The notes under the pieces were generated by a model, which was not told where the DNA came from, searched no databases, and saw nothing but the letters and a program-made list of their open reading frames with translations. Shown here piece by piece: positions 5,494 to 13,048 of a stretch of DNA of 36,997 bases (the stretch's first letter is position 1; each line of letters starts with the position of its first letter). The translations under genes and the position numbers were made by a program. The stretch comes from an uncultured SAR86 cluster bacterium (lineage in GTDB: Bacteria; Pseudomonadota; Gammaproteobacteria; Magnimaribacterales; D2472), in contig CABXXT010000011.1 in the NCBI GenBank assembly GCA_902516285.1, positions 1 through 36,997 of the forward strand, given 5' to 3'.

Positions 5494-8097
5494 ATGTCTG
5501 ATAAAACAAATTCTAAATTCCCAAGTGAGGCAGATATCGTAATTGTTGGTGTCGGTGGCATTGTAGGTTCAATGCTGGCATATTGGCTTGCTGAGCTTGG
5601 TCAGAAGAATGTTGTTGGGCTAGAAAAATCTTCTGTCATACCTTCTGATATTGCATCAACTGCACATGCATCTGATTTTGTTTATAACACCACTCATGAC
5701 AAACTTGGCTGTTGGACAACAGCATTTAGTAGAAAATTCTATGAAGATAATGGATTTTTTCTTAAAAAAGGAGGTCTTGAAATTTGTAGAAAAGACGATG
5801 AGGCGCGTTGGGAAGAATTAAAGAGAAAGGTATCGTCTGGGAAAGCTTTTGGAAGTAATGTTCGACTGATTTCTGCATCGGAAGCTAAAGAAAAATTCCC
5901 ATTATTAGACGAAGACTCTTTGCGAGGTGCGATGTGGGATCCGGATGCAGGCCTAGTGATACCAAGATCACAAGAAGTTGTAAGTTTTGCAGTAGAAGCT
6001 GCAAAAGACAAAGGATCATTAAAGACATTCACAAACACTCCTGCTATTGATTTTGAAATTGAAGATGGTCACATTACTGGAGTTAAAACTGAGAAAGGAA
6101 TTATAAAAACTGAGAAAGTTGTGATTGCGTCTGGAATATGGGGACCTTTAATGGGGAAAAAAGCTGGTGTATCAGTACCGTTAATGCCATTGGAACATCC
6201 TTTATTATTTTTTGGGCCACTTCCAGAGGCACAAGGTGCTGAAGATTTCCTTATATATCCACTATTAAGAGATCAAGGAAATTCAGCATATGTCAGAGAT
6301 ACTGGAAGACTCCACGGAGGAATGCTTGAATGGGGTTTTTATGAAGATAAAAATCCAAGACTAGTTGATCCCGAAGATATTGGAAATCCAGAAAAAACAA
6401 TGGGGTCTGACTCAATGAGATATCTTGATCTGGAAGAAGTTGCAGAACCTCTAGAAAAAGCATTTGAAACAACCCCAATACTTAATGAACTTGGTTGGGA
6501 TGAAAAGAGTTCTTTCAATGGACTTTTATCGGTTACGCCAGATGCTGGGTCATTGATAGGCGAAAGTCCAGAAGTTAGAGGATTTTGGATGTGTGAGGCT
6601 GTCTGGGTAAAGGATGGTCCAGGATGTGCAAGATTGTGTGCAGAATTAATGGTAAATGGTAAAAGTCAGGTAGATATTCATTCTTTTGACATAAGTAGGT
6701 TTTATCCAGAACAAAAAGAAAAAGAATTTGTAAAATCACGCGCATATGAAAATTCACAAACTATTTATACTCCTGCAGTTCATCCAAGAGAACCCTATAT
6801 CAGTCAAAGAGAAAAATTTGTAAGTCCTTTTTATGAGAGAGAGATTGATCTTGGGGGATATTTTGATAATGAAGTAGCTTGTTGGGAAAGAGCTTTTGCT
6901 TATGAAAGCAATAAAGAGAAACTCCAAAAATACGCAAATCAAATACCTACAAGAGAAAATGAATGGGATAGACGACATGTTCCTTATGAGATTGCCAACG
7001 CGGAACATTTAGCAATGAGTGATTCTGTTGGCATGATTAATTTATCGCATTTCCCCATCTTAGACATAAAGGGTCCAGATGCTGAGAAAATGTTAGAGTA
7101 TCTTTCTGTTGCCAAAGTTGGTGGTAATACTCCAGAGGGTAAAGTTGTCTATACTAACTTTCTTGATGAAGATGGTGGAGTTCACGCAGATCTTACTATT
7201 TCTAGATTGAGTTCAAATAGCTACCGAGTGGTTACAGGTGGTGCTGATGGACATAGAGACTGGGTAACATTAAGAAATTACAGAGACGATAACGGACTTG
7301 ATGCTGATATAAATATTAGAACTCATGACATAGCAACTTTAGGCTTATGGGGACCTGATGCAAAAAAAGCATTGAGTCATTTCATTGATCCGAATGAAAT
7401 AAGTATTGAAAACTTTCCTTTTGTGTCTGCTAAAAATCTATCGCTTAATTTAACAAATGGAAAAAAAATTGACGTTTGGGCTGCTCGAATTTCTTACGTT
7501 GGTGAAAGTGGTTGGGAAATCTATCTTGATAACAATAGTGAGGACGGTCTAGCTTTGTATGATTCACTTCTTGAGGTTGGAGTTATTCCAGTTGGAATCG
7601 AAACCTATGCTAATAGTAGAAGGCTTGAGAAGAGCTTTAGACTTCAAGGAGCTGATCTTGAAACTGACTACAATGCAATTGAAGCTGCAATTCAAAGACC
7701 CTTGGTAAAAGAAGCAGATTTTCATGGTAAAGCTGCTCATCTTTCACATAGAAAAGAAGATCCATGTGCTGTTCTTTGTACAATGACGTTAGATGATCTT
7801 AACGTTTCAGGTGATACCAGATATCCAGTTGGTATTTCACCTATCATTGATCCCGCAACAGGTGAAGTACCTATAGATAGCAAGGGGAGAAGATCATATA
7901 CAACAGGCATGTCATACTGCCCTTCTGTCAAAAAATTTGTAGTTATGGGGTACCTTCCTAAAGAAATTGCAATTCAGGGTAAGTCACTTTTAATAGAGTA
8001 CTTCAATGAAGATGGTGATGGTTTATATCCAATGACAGTTGAAATTGTTGGTAAAGGATCCCTTTATGATCCTACTAATGAGAGAGTTCGTATCTAG
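5494..8097 (+). CDS. FAD-dependent oxidoreductase fused to a GcvT folate-binding domain (dimethylglycine/sarcosine dehydrogenase family)
   Basis: 867-residue two-part enzyme. Residues 13-430 form a DAO-type flavoprotein domain: an N-terminal beta-alpha-beta unit (IVIVGVGGIVGSMLAYWLAE), STAHAS with His58 where dimethylglycine dehydrogenase binds FAD covalently through His, and FNGLLSVTPDAG (about 344-355). Residues 480-867 form a GcvT/aminomethyltransferase domain (FPILDIKGPDAEKMLEYL, GVHADLTISRL, WAARISYVGESGWEIYL). The layout is that of dimethylglycine and sarcosine dehydrogenases, which demethylate methylated glycines and pass formaldehyde to tetrahydrofolate. The first glycine of GGGIVG is Val20 here. 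No signal peptide is seen. It stands alone, without glycine-cleavage or betaine genes beside it. The exact substrate cannot be read from the sequence. Confidence 0.88.
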   Translation: MSDKTNSKFPSEADIVIVGVGGIVGSMLAYWLAELGQKNVVGLEKSSVIPSDIASTAHASDFVYNTTHDKLGCWTTAFSRKFYEDNGFFLKKGGLEICRKDDEARWEELKRKVSSGKAFGSNVRLISASEAKEKFPLLDEDSLRGAMWDPDAGLVIPRSQEVVSFAVEAAKDKGSLKTFTNTPAIDFEIEDGHITGVKTEKGIIKTEKVVIASGIWGPLMGKKAGVSVPLMPLEHPLLFFGPLPEAQGAEDFLIYPLLRDQGNSAYVRDTGRLHGGMLEWGFYEDKNPRLVDPEDIGNPEKTMGSDSMRYLDLEEVAEPLEKAFETTPILNELGWDEKSSFNGLLSVTPDAGSLIGESPEVRGFWMCEAVWVKDGPGCARLCAELMVNGKSQVDIHSFDISRFYPEQKEKEFVKSRAYENSQTIYTPAVHPREPYISQREKFVSPFYEREIDLGGYFDNEVACWERAFAYESNKEKLQKYANQIPTRENEWDRRHVPYEIANAEHLAMSDSVGMINLSHFPILDIKGPDAEKMLEYLSVAKVGGNTPEGKVVYTNFLDEDGGVHADLTISRLSSNSYRVVTGGADGHRDWVTLRNYRDDNGLDADINIRTHDIATLGLWGPDAKKALSHFIDPNEISIENFPFVSAKNLSLNLTNGKKIDVWAARISYVGESGWEIYLDNNSEDGLALYDSLLEVGVIPVGIETYANSRRLEKSFRLQGADLETDYNAIEAAIQRPLVKEADFHGKAAHLSHRKEDPCAVLCTMTLDDLNVSGDTRYPVGISPIIDPATGEVPIDSKGRRSYTTGMSYCPSVKKFVVMGYLPKEIAIQGKSLLIEYFNEDGDGLYPMTVEIVGKGSLYDPTNERVRI

Positions 8098-8109
8098 TGA
8101 TTAGACTTA

Positions 8110-8138
8110 ATGACAATGCTTACAAACTTGCCTATAAT
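8110..8138 (+). promoter_or_regulatory. Sigma-70 promoter of tRNA-Phe
   Basis: ATGACA (8110-8115) and TATAAT (8133-8138) are separated by exactly 17 bases; they match the -35 and -10 consensus at five and six of six positions. Transcription would start near 8145, some 9 bases before the mature tRNA. This is the best promoter match I found in the window. Confidence 0.85.
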
Positions 8139-8153
8139 CCAAAGTTCAAATAA

Positions 8154-8229
8154 GCCCAGATAGCTCAGTTGGTAGAGCAAAGGACTGAAAATCCTTGTGT
8201 CGGTGGTTCGATCCCACCTCTGGGCACCA
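8154..8229 (+). tRNA. tRNA-Phe (GAA)
   Basis: 76-base tRNA with CCA encoded. The acceptor stem is GCCCAGA/TCTGGGC plus discriminator A. The D-arm is GCTC...GAGC, the anticodon stem AAGGA/TCCTT with loop CTGAAAA (anticodon GAA, Phe), the variable loop GTGTC and the T-arm GGTGG-TTCGATC-CCACC. All stems pair fully. No integrase or partial tRNA copy lies beside it. The 51 bases downstream contain a 12-base palindrome, AAAATTAATTTT (8251-8262), too weak to call a terminator. Confidence 0.98.
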
Positions 8230-8280
8230 TTCATCAAAATTGTACGAATTAAAATTAATTTTGGATGTTAAAATATTTAT

Positions 8281-9252
8281 ATGACTTTACAAAAACCCAT
8301 AGGGTCTGGATTCAATTCTAAAACTAACGCAAATAAGATTACTTGTGATATCGATCTTAATGGAAAAACTGCGATTGTAACTGGAGGTTATTCTGGCATT
8401 GGTCTTGAGACTTCACGCGAATTAGTCTTAGCCGGAGCTAATGTGATTATCCCAGCAAAAAGAAAAGATGCAGCAACTAAAAATCTTGATGGGATAGTTT
8501 CAAAAGAAAATATTATTGAAATGGATTTAGCTGATTTAAATTCTGTTAAAAAATTTACTGAAGAGTATAAACAAAATTTTAAAAAATTAGACATATTAAT
8601 CAATAATGCTGGGATTATGGCCTGTCCTGAAACAAGAATAGGAAAAAATTGGGAAAGTCAGTTTGCCATTAATCATATTGGTCATTTTTTGCTTACAATA
8701 GAATTAATGAATCTAATGGCAGATAATCAAAATGCAAGATTTGTTAGTCTATCATCATCAGCACACTCACTTACTGGCATTATTTGGGATGATATTCACT
8801 TTCAAAAAAATCCTTACAACAAATGGATGGCATATGGGCAGTCCAAAACAGCATCGTCATTAATAGCAATAGAATTTCATAGGAGAATGAAGGATAAAGG
8901 AGTCTCAGGTTATTCTGTCCATCCAGGAGGGATTATCACACCACTTCAACGCCATCTAGAAAAAGATGAGATGGTTGCTTTGGGTTGGATGAAAGAAGAT
9001 GGATCTCCATCAGATCTTGCTAAGAATTATTTTAAAACACCCAGTCAGGGTGCCTCAACAACCCTTTGGTGTGCAACAAATTCGAAACTCAATGATATTG
9101 GAGGAGTATTTTGTGAGGATTGTGATATCGCAAAAAGAAAGACAGACATTGAGGAATCCATGCAAAGATATTTTGGTGTTGCAGATTGGGCGATTGATAG
9201 CGAGGAAGCACTAAAGCTTTGGGAAATATATGAAAAAACTTTAATTTCATGA
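8281..9252 (+). CDS. Short-chain dehydrogenase/reductase (retinol-dehydrogenase-like classical SDR)
   Basis: NAD(P)-dependent oxidoreductase with a Rossmann fold. The cofactor motif TGGYSGIG is at 34-41, NNAG at 108-111, the catalytic Asn131 region is QFAINHIGHF, Ser158-160 precede the active site, and the pair Tyr185-x3-Lys189 is in YGQSKTA. HPGGI (about 219-223) follows. The 323 residues, with an N-terminal extension of about 28 and a C-terminal extension, resemble the WW-domain oxidoreductase/retinol dehydrogenase branch of SDRs. The substrate is unknown. The stop overlaps the next start as ATGA, so it heads the four-gene cluster ending at 11356. Confidence 0.85.
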   Translation: MTLQKPIGSGFNSKTNANKITCDIDLNGKTAIVTGGYSGIGLETSRELVLAGANVIIPAKRKDAATKNLDGIVSKENIIEMDLADLNSVKKFTEEYKQNFKKLDILINNAGIMACPETRIGKNWESQFAINHIGHFLLTIELMNLMADNQNARFVSLSSSAHSLTGIIWDDIHFQKNPYNKWMAYGQSKTASSLIAIEFHRRMKDKGVSGYSVHPGGIITPLQRHLEKDEMVALGWMKEDGSPSDLAKNYFKTPSQGASTTLWCATNSKLNDIGGVFCEDCDIAKRKTDIEESMQRYFGVADWAIDSEEALKLWEIYEKTLIS

Positions 9253-10208
9253 GTGAACACTTAACTCTATATCCAAATATTGAGCCCTTCTCTCAAGATT
9301 ATCTTAATGCTGATGGACATGAAATTTATTATGAGGAATGTGGAAATCCTGATGGAAAGCCAGCAATTTTTCTTCATGGTGGGCCTGGTGGAGGTGGGGG
9401 AACCAATGTTAGGAGATTCTTTAATCCTGAAATTTACAGAATAGTTGTATTTGATCAAAGAGGTTGTGGAAGAAGCAAGCCTCATGGATGTCTAGAGAAT
9501 AATACGACATGGGATCTTGTTGAAGATATAGAAAAAATAAAGCAAATACTAAAAATAGAAAAATGGCTTGTTTTTGGAGGATCTTGGGGCAGTACGCTTT
9601 CTTTAGCATACGCTCAAAGATATCCAAATTCAGTTTCTGAATTAGTGCTTCGTGGAATTTTTATGCTCAGAAAGAAAGAGCTTGATTGGTTTTATCAGTA
9701 TGGGGCAAGTAAAATTTTTCCAGATGCTTGGGAAAAATTTTTAGAGCCAATAGATAAAGAAAATAGAGGTGACTTGATTGGCGCCTACCATAAAATATTT
9801 GATGGAGATGATGAACAAAAGAAACTAGAGGCTGCAGTTGCTTGGTCAAAATGGGAGGCATCAGCTAGTACATTAAGTTACAAACCTGAGATAATTAACT
9901 CATTCTCAAACCCAAAGTTTGCACTTGCATTTGCTCTCATTGAAAATCATTATTTTATAAATGAAGGATTTCTTGAAAATGAAAATCAACTTATATCAAC
10001 GGACAGTATTAATAAGATTAGGCATATTCCCACAAAAATTATTCAAGGAAGATATGACATAGTGTGTCCAATGGAGACTGCTTGGGAGCTTTATAGAAAT
10101 TGGCCTGAAGCAGAGCTTATTATTGCTCCATCATCTGGCCATAGCGCTTTTGAAAAAGAAATAACGCATTTTTTAGTATCTGCGACAGATGAATATGGCA
10201 AATATTAA
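9249..10208 (+). CDS. pip: Proline iminopeptidase (alpha/beta hydrolase, S33 family)
   Basis: Cytoplasmic serine peptidase that removes N-terminal proline from peptides. The oxyanion segment is HGGPGGGGG (43-51), FDQRGCGRS (68-76) is typical of S33, and the catalytic triad is Ser112 in GGSWGS, Asp270 in GRYDIVCP and His298 in SSGHSAFE. The 319 residues match the usual 310-320. ATG overlaps the upstream SDR stop by 4 bases; its own 3' end overlaps the next gene by 20 bases. The conserved WSKWE (199-203) fits the substrate-cap region of this family. Confidence 0.93.
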   Translation: MSEHLTLYPNIEPFSQDYLNADGHEIYYEECGNPDGKPAIFLHGGPGGGGGTNVRRFFNPEIYRIVVFDQRGCGRSKPHGCLENNTTWDLVEDIEKIKQILKIEKWLVFGGSWGSTLSLAYAQRYPNSVSELVLRGIFMLRKKELDWFYQYGASKIFPDAWEKFLEPIDKENRGDLIGAYHKIFDGDDEQKKLEAAVAWSKWEASASTLSYKPEIINSFSNPKFALAFALIENHYFINEGFLENENQLISTDSINKIRHIPTKIIQGRYDIVCPMETAWELYRNWPEAELIIAPSSGHSAFEKEITHFLVSATDEYGKY

Positions 10209-10701
10209 AAATATATCATTTATAGGAATGGCGGGTTGTGGGAAATCTACTGTTGGAAAAAAACTTGCGGATGAGTTAGCTACTAGTTTTATAGATACAG
10301 ATTTATTAATTGAAAGGAAATATCAATCCTCTTTAGAAGAGATTAAACAAAAGTTTGGATATAAGTTTGTTAGATCAGCTGAAGAAGAAGTGATACTTAA
10401 CCTTGATATAAGTACAAAAATAATTTCAACTGGTGGTAGTGCAGTATATTCATTAAAATCTATGGAACACTTAAAGACATTCTCAAAAATTGTTTACATT
10501 AATACTCCACTAGAAATAGTGATTGAAAGAATTAATACTGGTCAAGAAAGAGGACTCGCAGTTCCTGAGGGGCTTACAATATCAGAAGTATTTGCAGAAA
10601 GAGAACCACTATATGAAAAATTTAGTGACTTTATATTGGATGGATCAAAAAATCTTGATGAAAAGGTTTCAATAATCAAAAATTCTTTCTTTGATGAGTA
10701 A
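10189..10701 (+). CDS. Shikimate-kinase-like P-loop kinase (AroK paralogue family)
   Basis: 170-residue P-loop protein of the shikimate kinase superfamily. Walker A is GMAGCGKST (13-21), DTD (36-38) and Arg62 are at the shikimate-contact positions, and Arg138 in EREPLY matches the C-terminal arginine. Two core features differ from true AroK: the GGG loop reads TGGSA (81-85), and the lid region is ERGLAVPEG (120-128) where AroK has a lid arginine in an RPLL-type motif. This resembles a separate gammaproteobacterial group that databases usually also label shikimate kinase. There is no aroB beside it. Phosphorylation of shikimate is possible, but another small substrate is equally open. A start at the second ATG (10195) is an alternative. 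Confidence 0.75.
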   Translation: MNMANIKNISFIGMAGCGKSTVGKKLADELATSFIDTDLLIERKYQSSLEEIKQKFGYKFVRSAEEEVILNLDISTKIISTGGSAVYSLKSMEHLKTFSKIVYINTPLEIVIERINTGQERGLAVPEGLTISEVFAEREPLYEKFSDFILDGSKNLDEKVSIIKNSFFDE

Positions 10702-11356
10702 AAAAATTCTTATTGTTGGTGCGTCTGGCTTGTTAGGAAGCAAAATACTTAATAAGTTAGATTATGTCGCTAATGAAATAATCTTGTTAGCAAGAGCTAA
10801 AATTGATTGTGATGAAAGAATTATTCAAATTCAAACTGATTTTGAAAATCTAGAAGATATTGATACTCAGCAAATTGATGATGTCTACATTGCTATTGGT
10901 ACAAAGCTATCCTTATCTGAGCTTTTATATATAAAAAAGAGTAAGAGAGATGACTTTAAAAAAGTTGATTTTGAATATGTAAAAAATATTGCAAACTTTG
11001 GGAAGAGATGTGGAGCTAAATCATTAAGCTTCATATCAGCAATTGGTGCAAATAATCGTTCACTAAATACTTACCTTAATGTGAAAGGTTCAATTGAAAA
11101 CAGAATTATTAAGATGAATTTTAATAAGACTATTATTGCCAGGCCCAGTCATTTGCTAGGCAAAAGAAAAGGTGAAGCTTTCAATATTGCTATTTTTATT
11201 TTTGAAGTAGTGACAAACTTTACAGGTTTATTTTTATTTGGTCCTTTTAAAAAATTCAGAAATATAGATGCAGCCAAAGTCGCAAATGCTGTAGTTGATT
11301 CAATGAATAATCAGCAGAATGGCTTAAAAGTTCTTGAATACAAAGATTTTAAATAA
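10694..11356 (+). CDS. Atypical NAD(P)-binding oxidoreductase (YbjT/HTATIP2-like extended SDR)
   Basis: A 220-residue single Rossmann domain. The nucleotide-binding motif GASGLLGSKI lies near the N-terminus; YIAIGTKLS, then SFISAIGAN (Ser/Ala active-site region) and YLNVKGSIEN follow, with Tyr and Lys spaced as Tyr-x3-Lys. IIARPSHLLGKRKG resembles the RPS-LLG segment of TIP30/HTATIP2-type proteins. The ATG at 10694 is preferred over TTG at 10691 and overlaps the previous stop by 8 bases (ATGAGTAA). The substrate is unknown; some members of this family act as NADPH sensors rather than enzymes. Its stop is one base from the convergent small membrane gene. Confidence 0.75.
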   Translation: MSKKILIVGASGLLGSKILNKLDYVANEIILLARAKIDCDERIIQIQTDFENLEDIDTQQIDDVYIAIGTKLSLSELLYIKKSKRDDFKKVDFEYVKNIANFGKRCGAKSLSFISAIGANNRSLNTYLNVKGSIENRIIKMNFNKTIIARPSHLLGKRKGEAFNIAIFIFEVVTNFTGLFLFGPFKKFRNIDAAKVANAVVDSMNNQQNGLKVLEYKDFK

Positions 11357-11357
11357 A

Positions 11358-11606
11358 TTAAATCCTGCCTTTTCTTTTTGATATTTTTTTCATTCCATTA
11401 AGCGCATTTAATATCCAAAAAACATTTGCGAAAACAAAATAATATAGTCCTAGATAAATTTGAACGATTATGGCAAAAAAACATCCTATAGTTATTGCTA
11501 ACAGTCCTATAAATCTTTTCTTAATTTTTTTTGAAACAATAAGAGGTGCGGCTATTAAAGTACCGAAGAAAACACTTATTAATTGAAAAAAATCGATCAT
11601 ATTCAT
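11358..11606 (-). CDS. Small membrane protein of unknown function
   Basis: 82 residues with about three hydrophobic segments (roughly 5-24, 33-53 and 54-70) separated by basic turns (KKIKKR) and ending in a basic tail (KKISKRKGRI). I do not recognise the family. The last hydrophobic part, FVFANVFWILNALNGM, recalls the packing of small PnuC/SWEET-like proteins, but that is only a resemblance. A second in-frame ATG lies two codons in. An AT-rich inverted repeat (11605-11639) overlaps the start codon. It is oriented against the upstream four-gene cluster. Confidence 0.6.
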   Translation of the reverse strand: MNMIDFFQLISVFFGTLIAAPLIVSKKIKKRFIGLLAITIGCFFAIIVQIYLGLYYFVFANVFWILNALNGMKKISKRKGRI

Positions 11607-11639
11607 ACTAATAAAAATTAATAATATTTTTATTGGTAT
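11605..11639. repeat. AT-rich inverted repeat at the start of the small membrane gene
   Basis: Two 14-base arms, ATACTAATAAAAAT and ATTTTTATTGGTAT, flank a 7-base loop with one mismatch (a G-U pair in plus-strand RNA). The arm nearest the gene includes part of its start codon (11604-11606). It could be an operator dyad for the divergent genes or an RNA hairpin that limits translation. Confidence 0.4.
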
Positions 11640-11686
11640 AAAGATCCGAGCATTATGAATATTTAAATTTAGAAGTAAATGTTTTT

Positions 11687-11714
11687 TTGAACTTTCTTAA
11701 AAAAAATGTACTCT
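11687..11714 (+). promoter_or_regulatory. Possible sigma-70 promoter of the small secreted protein gene
   Basis: TTGAAC (11687-11692) and TACTCT (11709-11714) are 16 bases apart. If used, transcription would begin near 11721, which would leave the ATG at 11722 without a leader and favours the ATG at 11749. In AT-rich DNA such matches are common. Confidence 0.3.
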
Positions 11715-11748
11715 AAGAGATATGAATATATTTAATAGGTATAAAAAT

Positions 11749-12123
11749 ATGAAAAATAAAATCTTACTATTAACGCTTTGCTTAACTTTTAATCTTTTTG
11801 GTGATCATCATAAGGGATCATCTGATAAAGGAGAAAGGAAAATGCCTAATCCAAATCATCTCTTAAGCTTTAAAGAGTGTAAGGAAACTAAAGACGGTAT
11901 AGAAGGCCTACTTTCTGCAGCAGAATCTATTTGGAAAGAGATTGAAATGGATCCAGAAAACGAAGAAAAATGGATAGAAGCATCTGTTCTTGTAGATTTA
12001 GCAGCAAATTATTCAACAGTTTATGATGTCTGGTGTAAAGATATGATTAATCATAGAATGAAAATGAGAATAATGGGAGAAAAGAAAAAGCATAAAAAAG
12101 AGATGAAAAAAGAAGATGGCTAA
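11749..12123 (+). CDS. Small secreted protein of unknown function, charged C-terminus
   Basis: 124 residues from this ATG (133 from the in-frame ATG at 11722). The N-terminus MKNKILLLTLCLTFNLFG is a typical Sec signal peptide, so the protein is probably periplasmic. The mature part begins DHHKGSSDKGERK, then has a helical middle with LLSAAESIWKEIEM and VLVDLAANYSTVYDVW, two cysteines (in FKECKE and VWCKD), and a Lys/Glu/His-rich tail ending KHKKEMKKEDG. I do not recognise the family. ATG 11749 is preferred because AGG lies 9 bases upstream and a signal peptide starts there; 11722 cannot be excluded. It overlaps the convergent small membrane gene by 4 bases. Confidence 0.6.
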   Translation: MKNKILLLTLCLTFNLFGDHHKGSSDKGERKMPNPNHLLSFKECKETKDGIEGLLSAAESIWKEIEMDPENEEKWIEASVLVDLAANYSTVYDVWCKDMINHRMKMRIMGEKKKHKKEMKKEDG

Positions 12124-12344
12124 AATTTTCCTCTTTGGAATCTCATTCTGATTGCGTAAACTCTTAACAGTGCAACTACAGTTATTATCATCTGTACAAA
12201 CATTGATATGGTAAGTGGGTTTGACCACTGCCAATTATCAATCGTTAACCAAAGCAAAAAAGTTTGAAGAGGAAAGTTTATAACTGCTCCCATTAGTACA
12301 ACTATAATTGATTCTCTAAGTGCGATTTTTTCAGTTCTATTCAT
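12120..12344 (-). CDS. Small two-helix membrane protein (DUF7220-like)
   Basis: 74 residues with two hydrophobic segments (about 13-34 and 45-63). The pattern RESIIVVLMGAVINFPLQ, a short loop, and TVVALLRVYAIRMRF at the end resembles the DUF7220 family (EA..NV.IGY.IN...; ..I.R.Y.LRR.F), often seen in phage and environmental bacterial genomes. The resemblance is from memory and no function is known. It begins 2 bases after the ybjQ stop and is probably translated from the same message. Confidence 0.6.
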   Translation of the reverse strand: MNRTEKIALRESIIVVLMGAVINFPLQTFLLWLTIDNWQWSNPLTISMFVQMIITVVALLRVYAIRMRFQRGKF

Positions 12345-12346
12345 AA

Positions 12347-12679
12347 TTATTCCTGTTTTATTTTTACAGCAGTCCCATAAGCTAGTATTTCCGCAGCTCC
12401 TTGAGCAATAGTAGAAGTTTGAAAACGAAAACCTAAGATTGCATTTGCTCCTTTTGTTTTAGCATCCTCAACCATTCTCAAGTAGGCTTGCTCTCTAGAG
12501 CTCTTAAGCAGTTTTGAATAGCCAACCAGCTCTCCTCCAATCAAATTTTTTAGGTTTGCAAACATATCTGCTCCAAAGTTTCTGGCTCTTACGGTACTAC
12601 CTTGAACAAGACCGATGTATTCAACTATTTCTGACCCTGCGATATCATTTGTCGAAACTACAATTAATTCATCTTCCAT
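12347..12679 (-). CDS. ybjQ: YbjQ family protein (UPF0145)
   Basis: 110 residues covering the whole YbjQ/UPF0145 domain: VVSTNDIAGSEIVEYIGLV, GSTVRARNFGADMFANLKN, GGELVGYSKLL and AKTKGANAILGFRF. YbjQ proteins form small pentamers; earlier annotation as heavy-metal-binding rests on distant similarity and no biochemical role is established. The first gene of a minus-strand pair with the 74-residue membrane protein, it is divergent from hspQ across only 36 bases, which must hold both promoters. Confidence 0.9.
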   Translation of the reverse strand: MEDELIVVSTNDIAGSEIVEYIGLVQGSTVRARNFGADMFANLKNLIGGELVGYSKLLKSSREQAYLRMVEDAKTKGANAILGFRFQTSTIAQGAAEILAYGTAVKIKQE

Positions 12680-12715
12680 GACTTTTTCTTAATAATGGTT
12701 TAAGTTATAAATATA

Positions 12716-13048
12716 ATGCAAGAACTAGTAGAAGCAAAGTTTTCTATCGGAAATATAGTAAAACACAGATTTTTAAACTTTAGAGGAGTGATTTTTGATT
12801 TAGATCCAAAGTTTAATGGGACTGAAGAATGGTATAACGCAATACCTAAAAATATTAGGCCAAAAAAAGATCAACCCTACTATCACCTTTTTGCTGAGAA
12901 TGAAGAAATTTTTTATATTGCATATGTGTCTGAACAAAATTTGGTCCATGATAAATCTTTATTACCTGCGAATCATCCAGATATAAAGCAAATTTTTTCT
13001 CATTTTGATGGTGAGAAGTACATAACTCACAAAAAAGATAAAAATTAA
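12716..13048 (+). CDS. hspQ: Heat shock protein HspQ (hemimethylated-DNA-binding YccV family)
   Basis: 110 residues, matching E. coli HspQ (105) in length and pattern: KFSIGNIVKHRFLNFRGVIFDLDP, the acidic turn, then QPYYHLFAENEE and AYVSEQNLV. HspQ is a small SH3-like protein that enhances Lon proteolysis and, in E. coli, is under the heat-shock sigma factor; I find no clear sigma-32 promoter in the 36-base upstream gap. There is no Shine-Dalgarno sequence before the ATG. Its 3' end overlaps the convergent aminotransferase gene by 4 bases. Confidence 0.92.
   Translation: MQELVEAKFSIGNIVKHRFLNFRGVIFDLDPKFNGTEEWYNAIPKNIRPKKDQPYYHLFAENEEIFYIAYVSEQNLVHDKSLLPANHPDIKQIFSHFDGEKYITHKKDKN

Noticed and set aside
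8251-8262. 12-base palindrome AAAATTAATTTT after tRNA-Phe as a terminator
   Set aside because: It is made of A-T pairs only, has no loop and no T run; such palindromes are expected in AT-rich DNA.
8154-8280. tRNA-Phe as an integration site for a mobile element
   Set aside because: No integrase gene, no repeated tRNA end and no change in gene character downstream.
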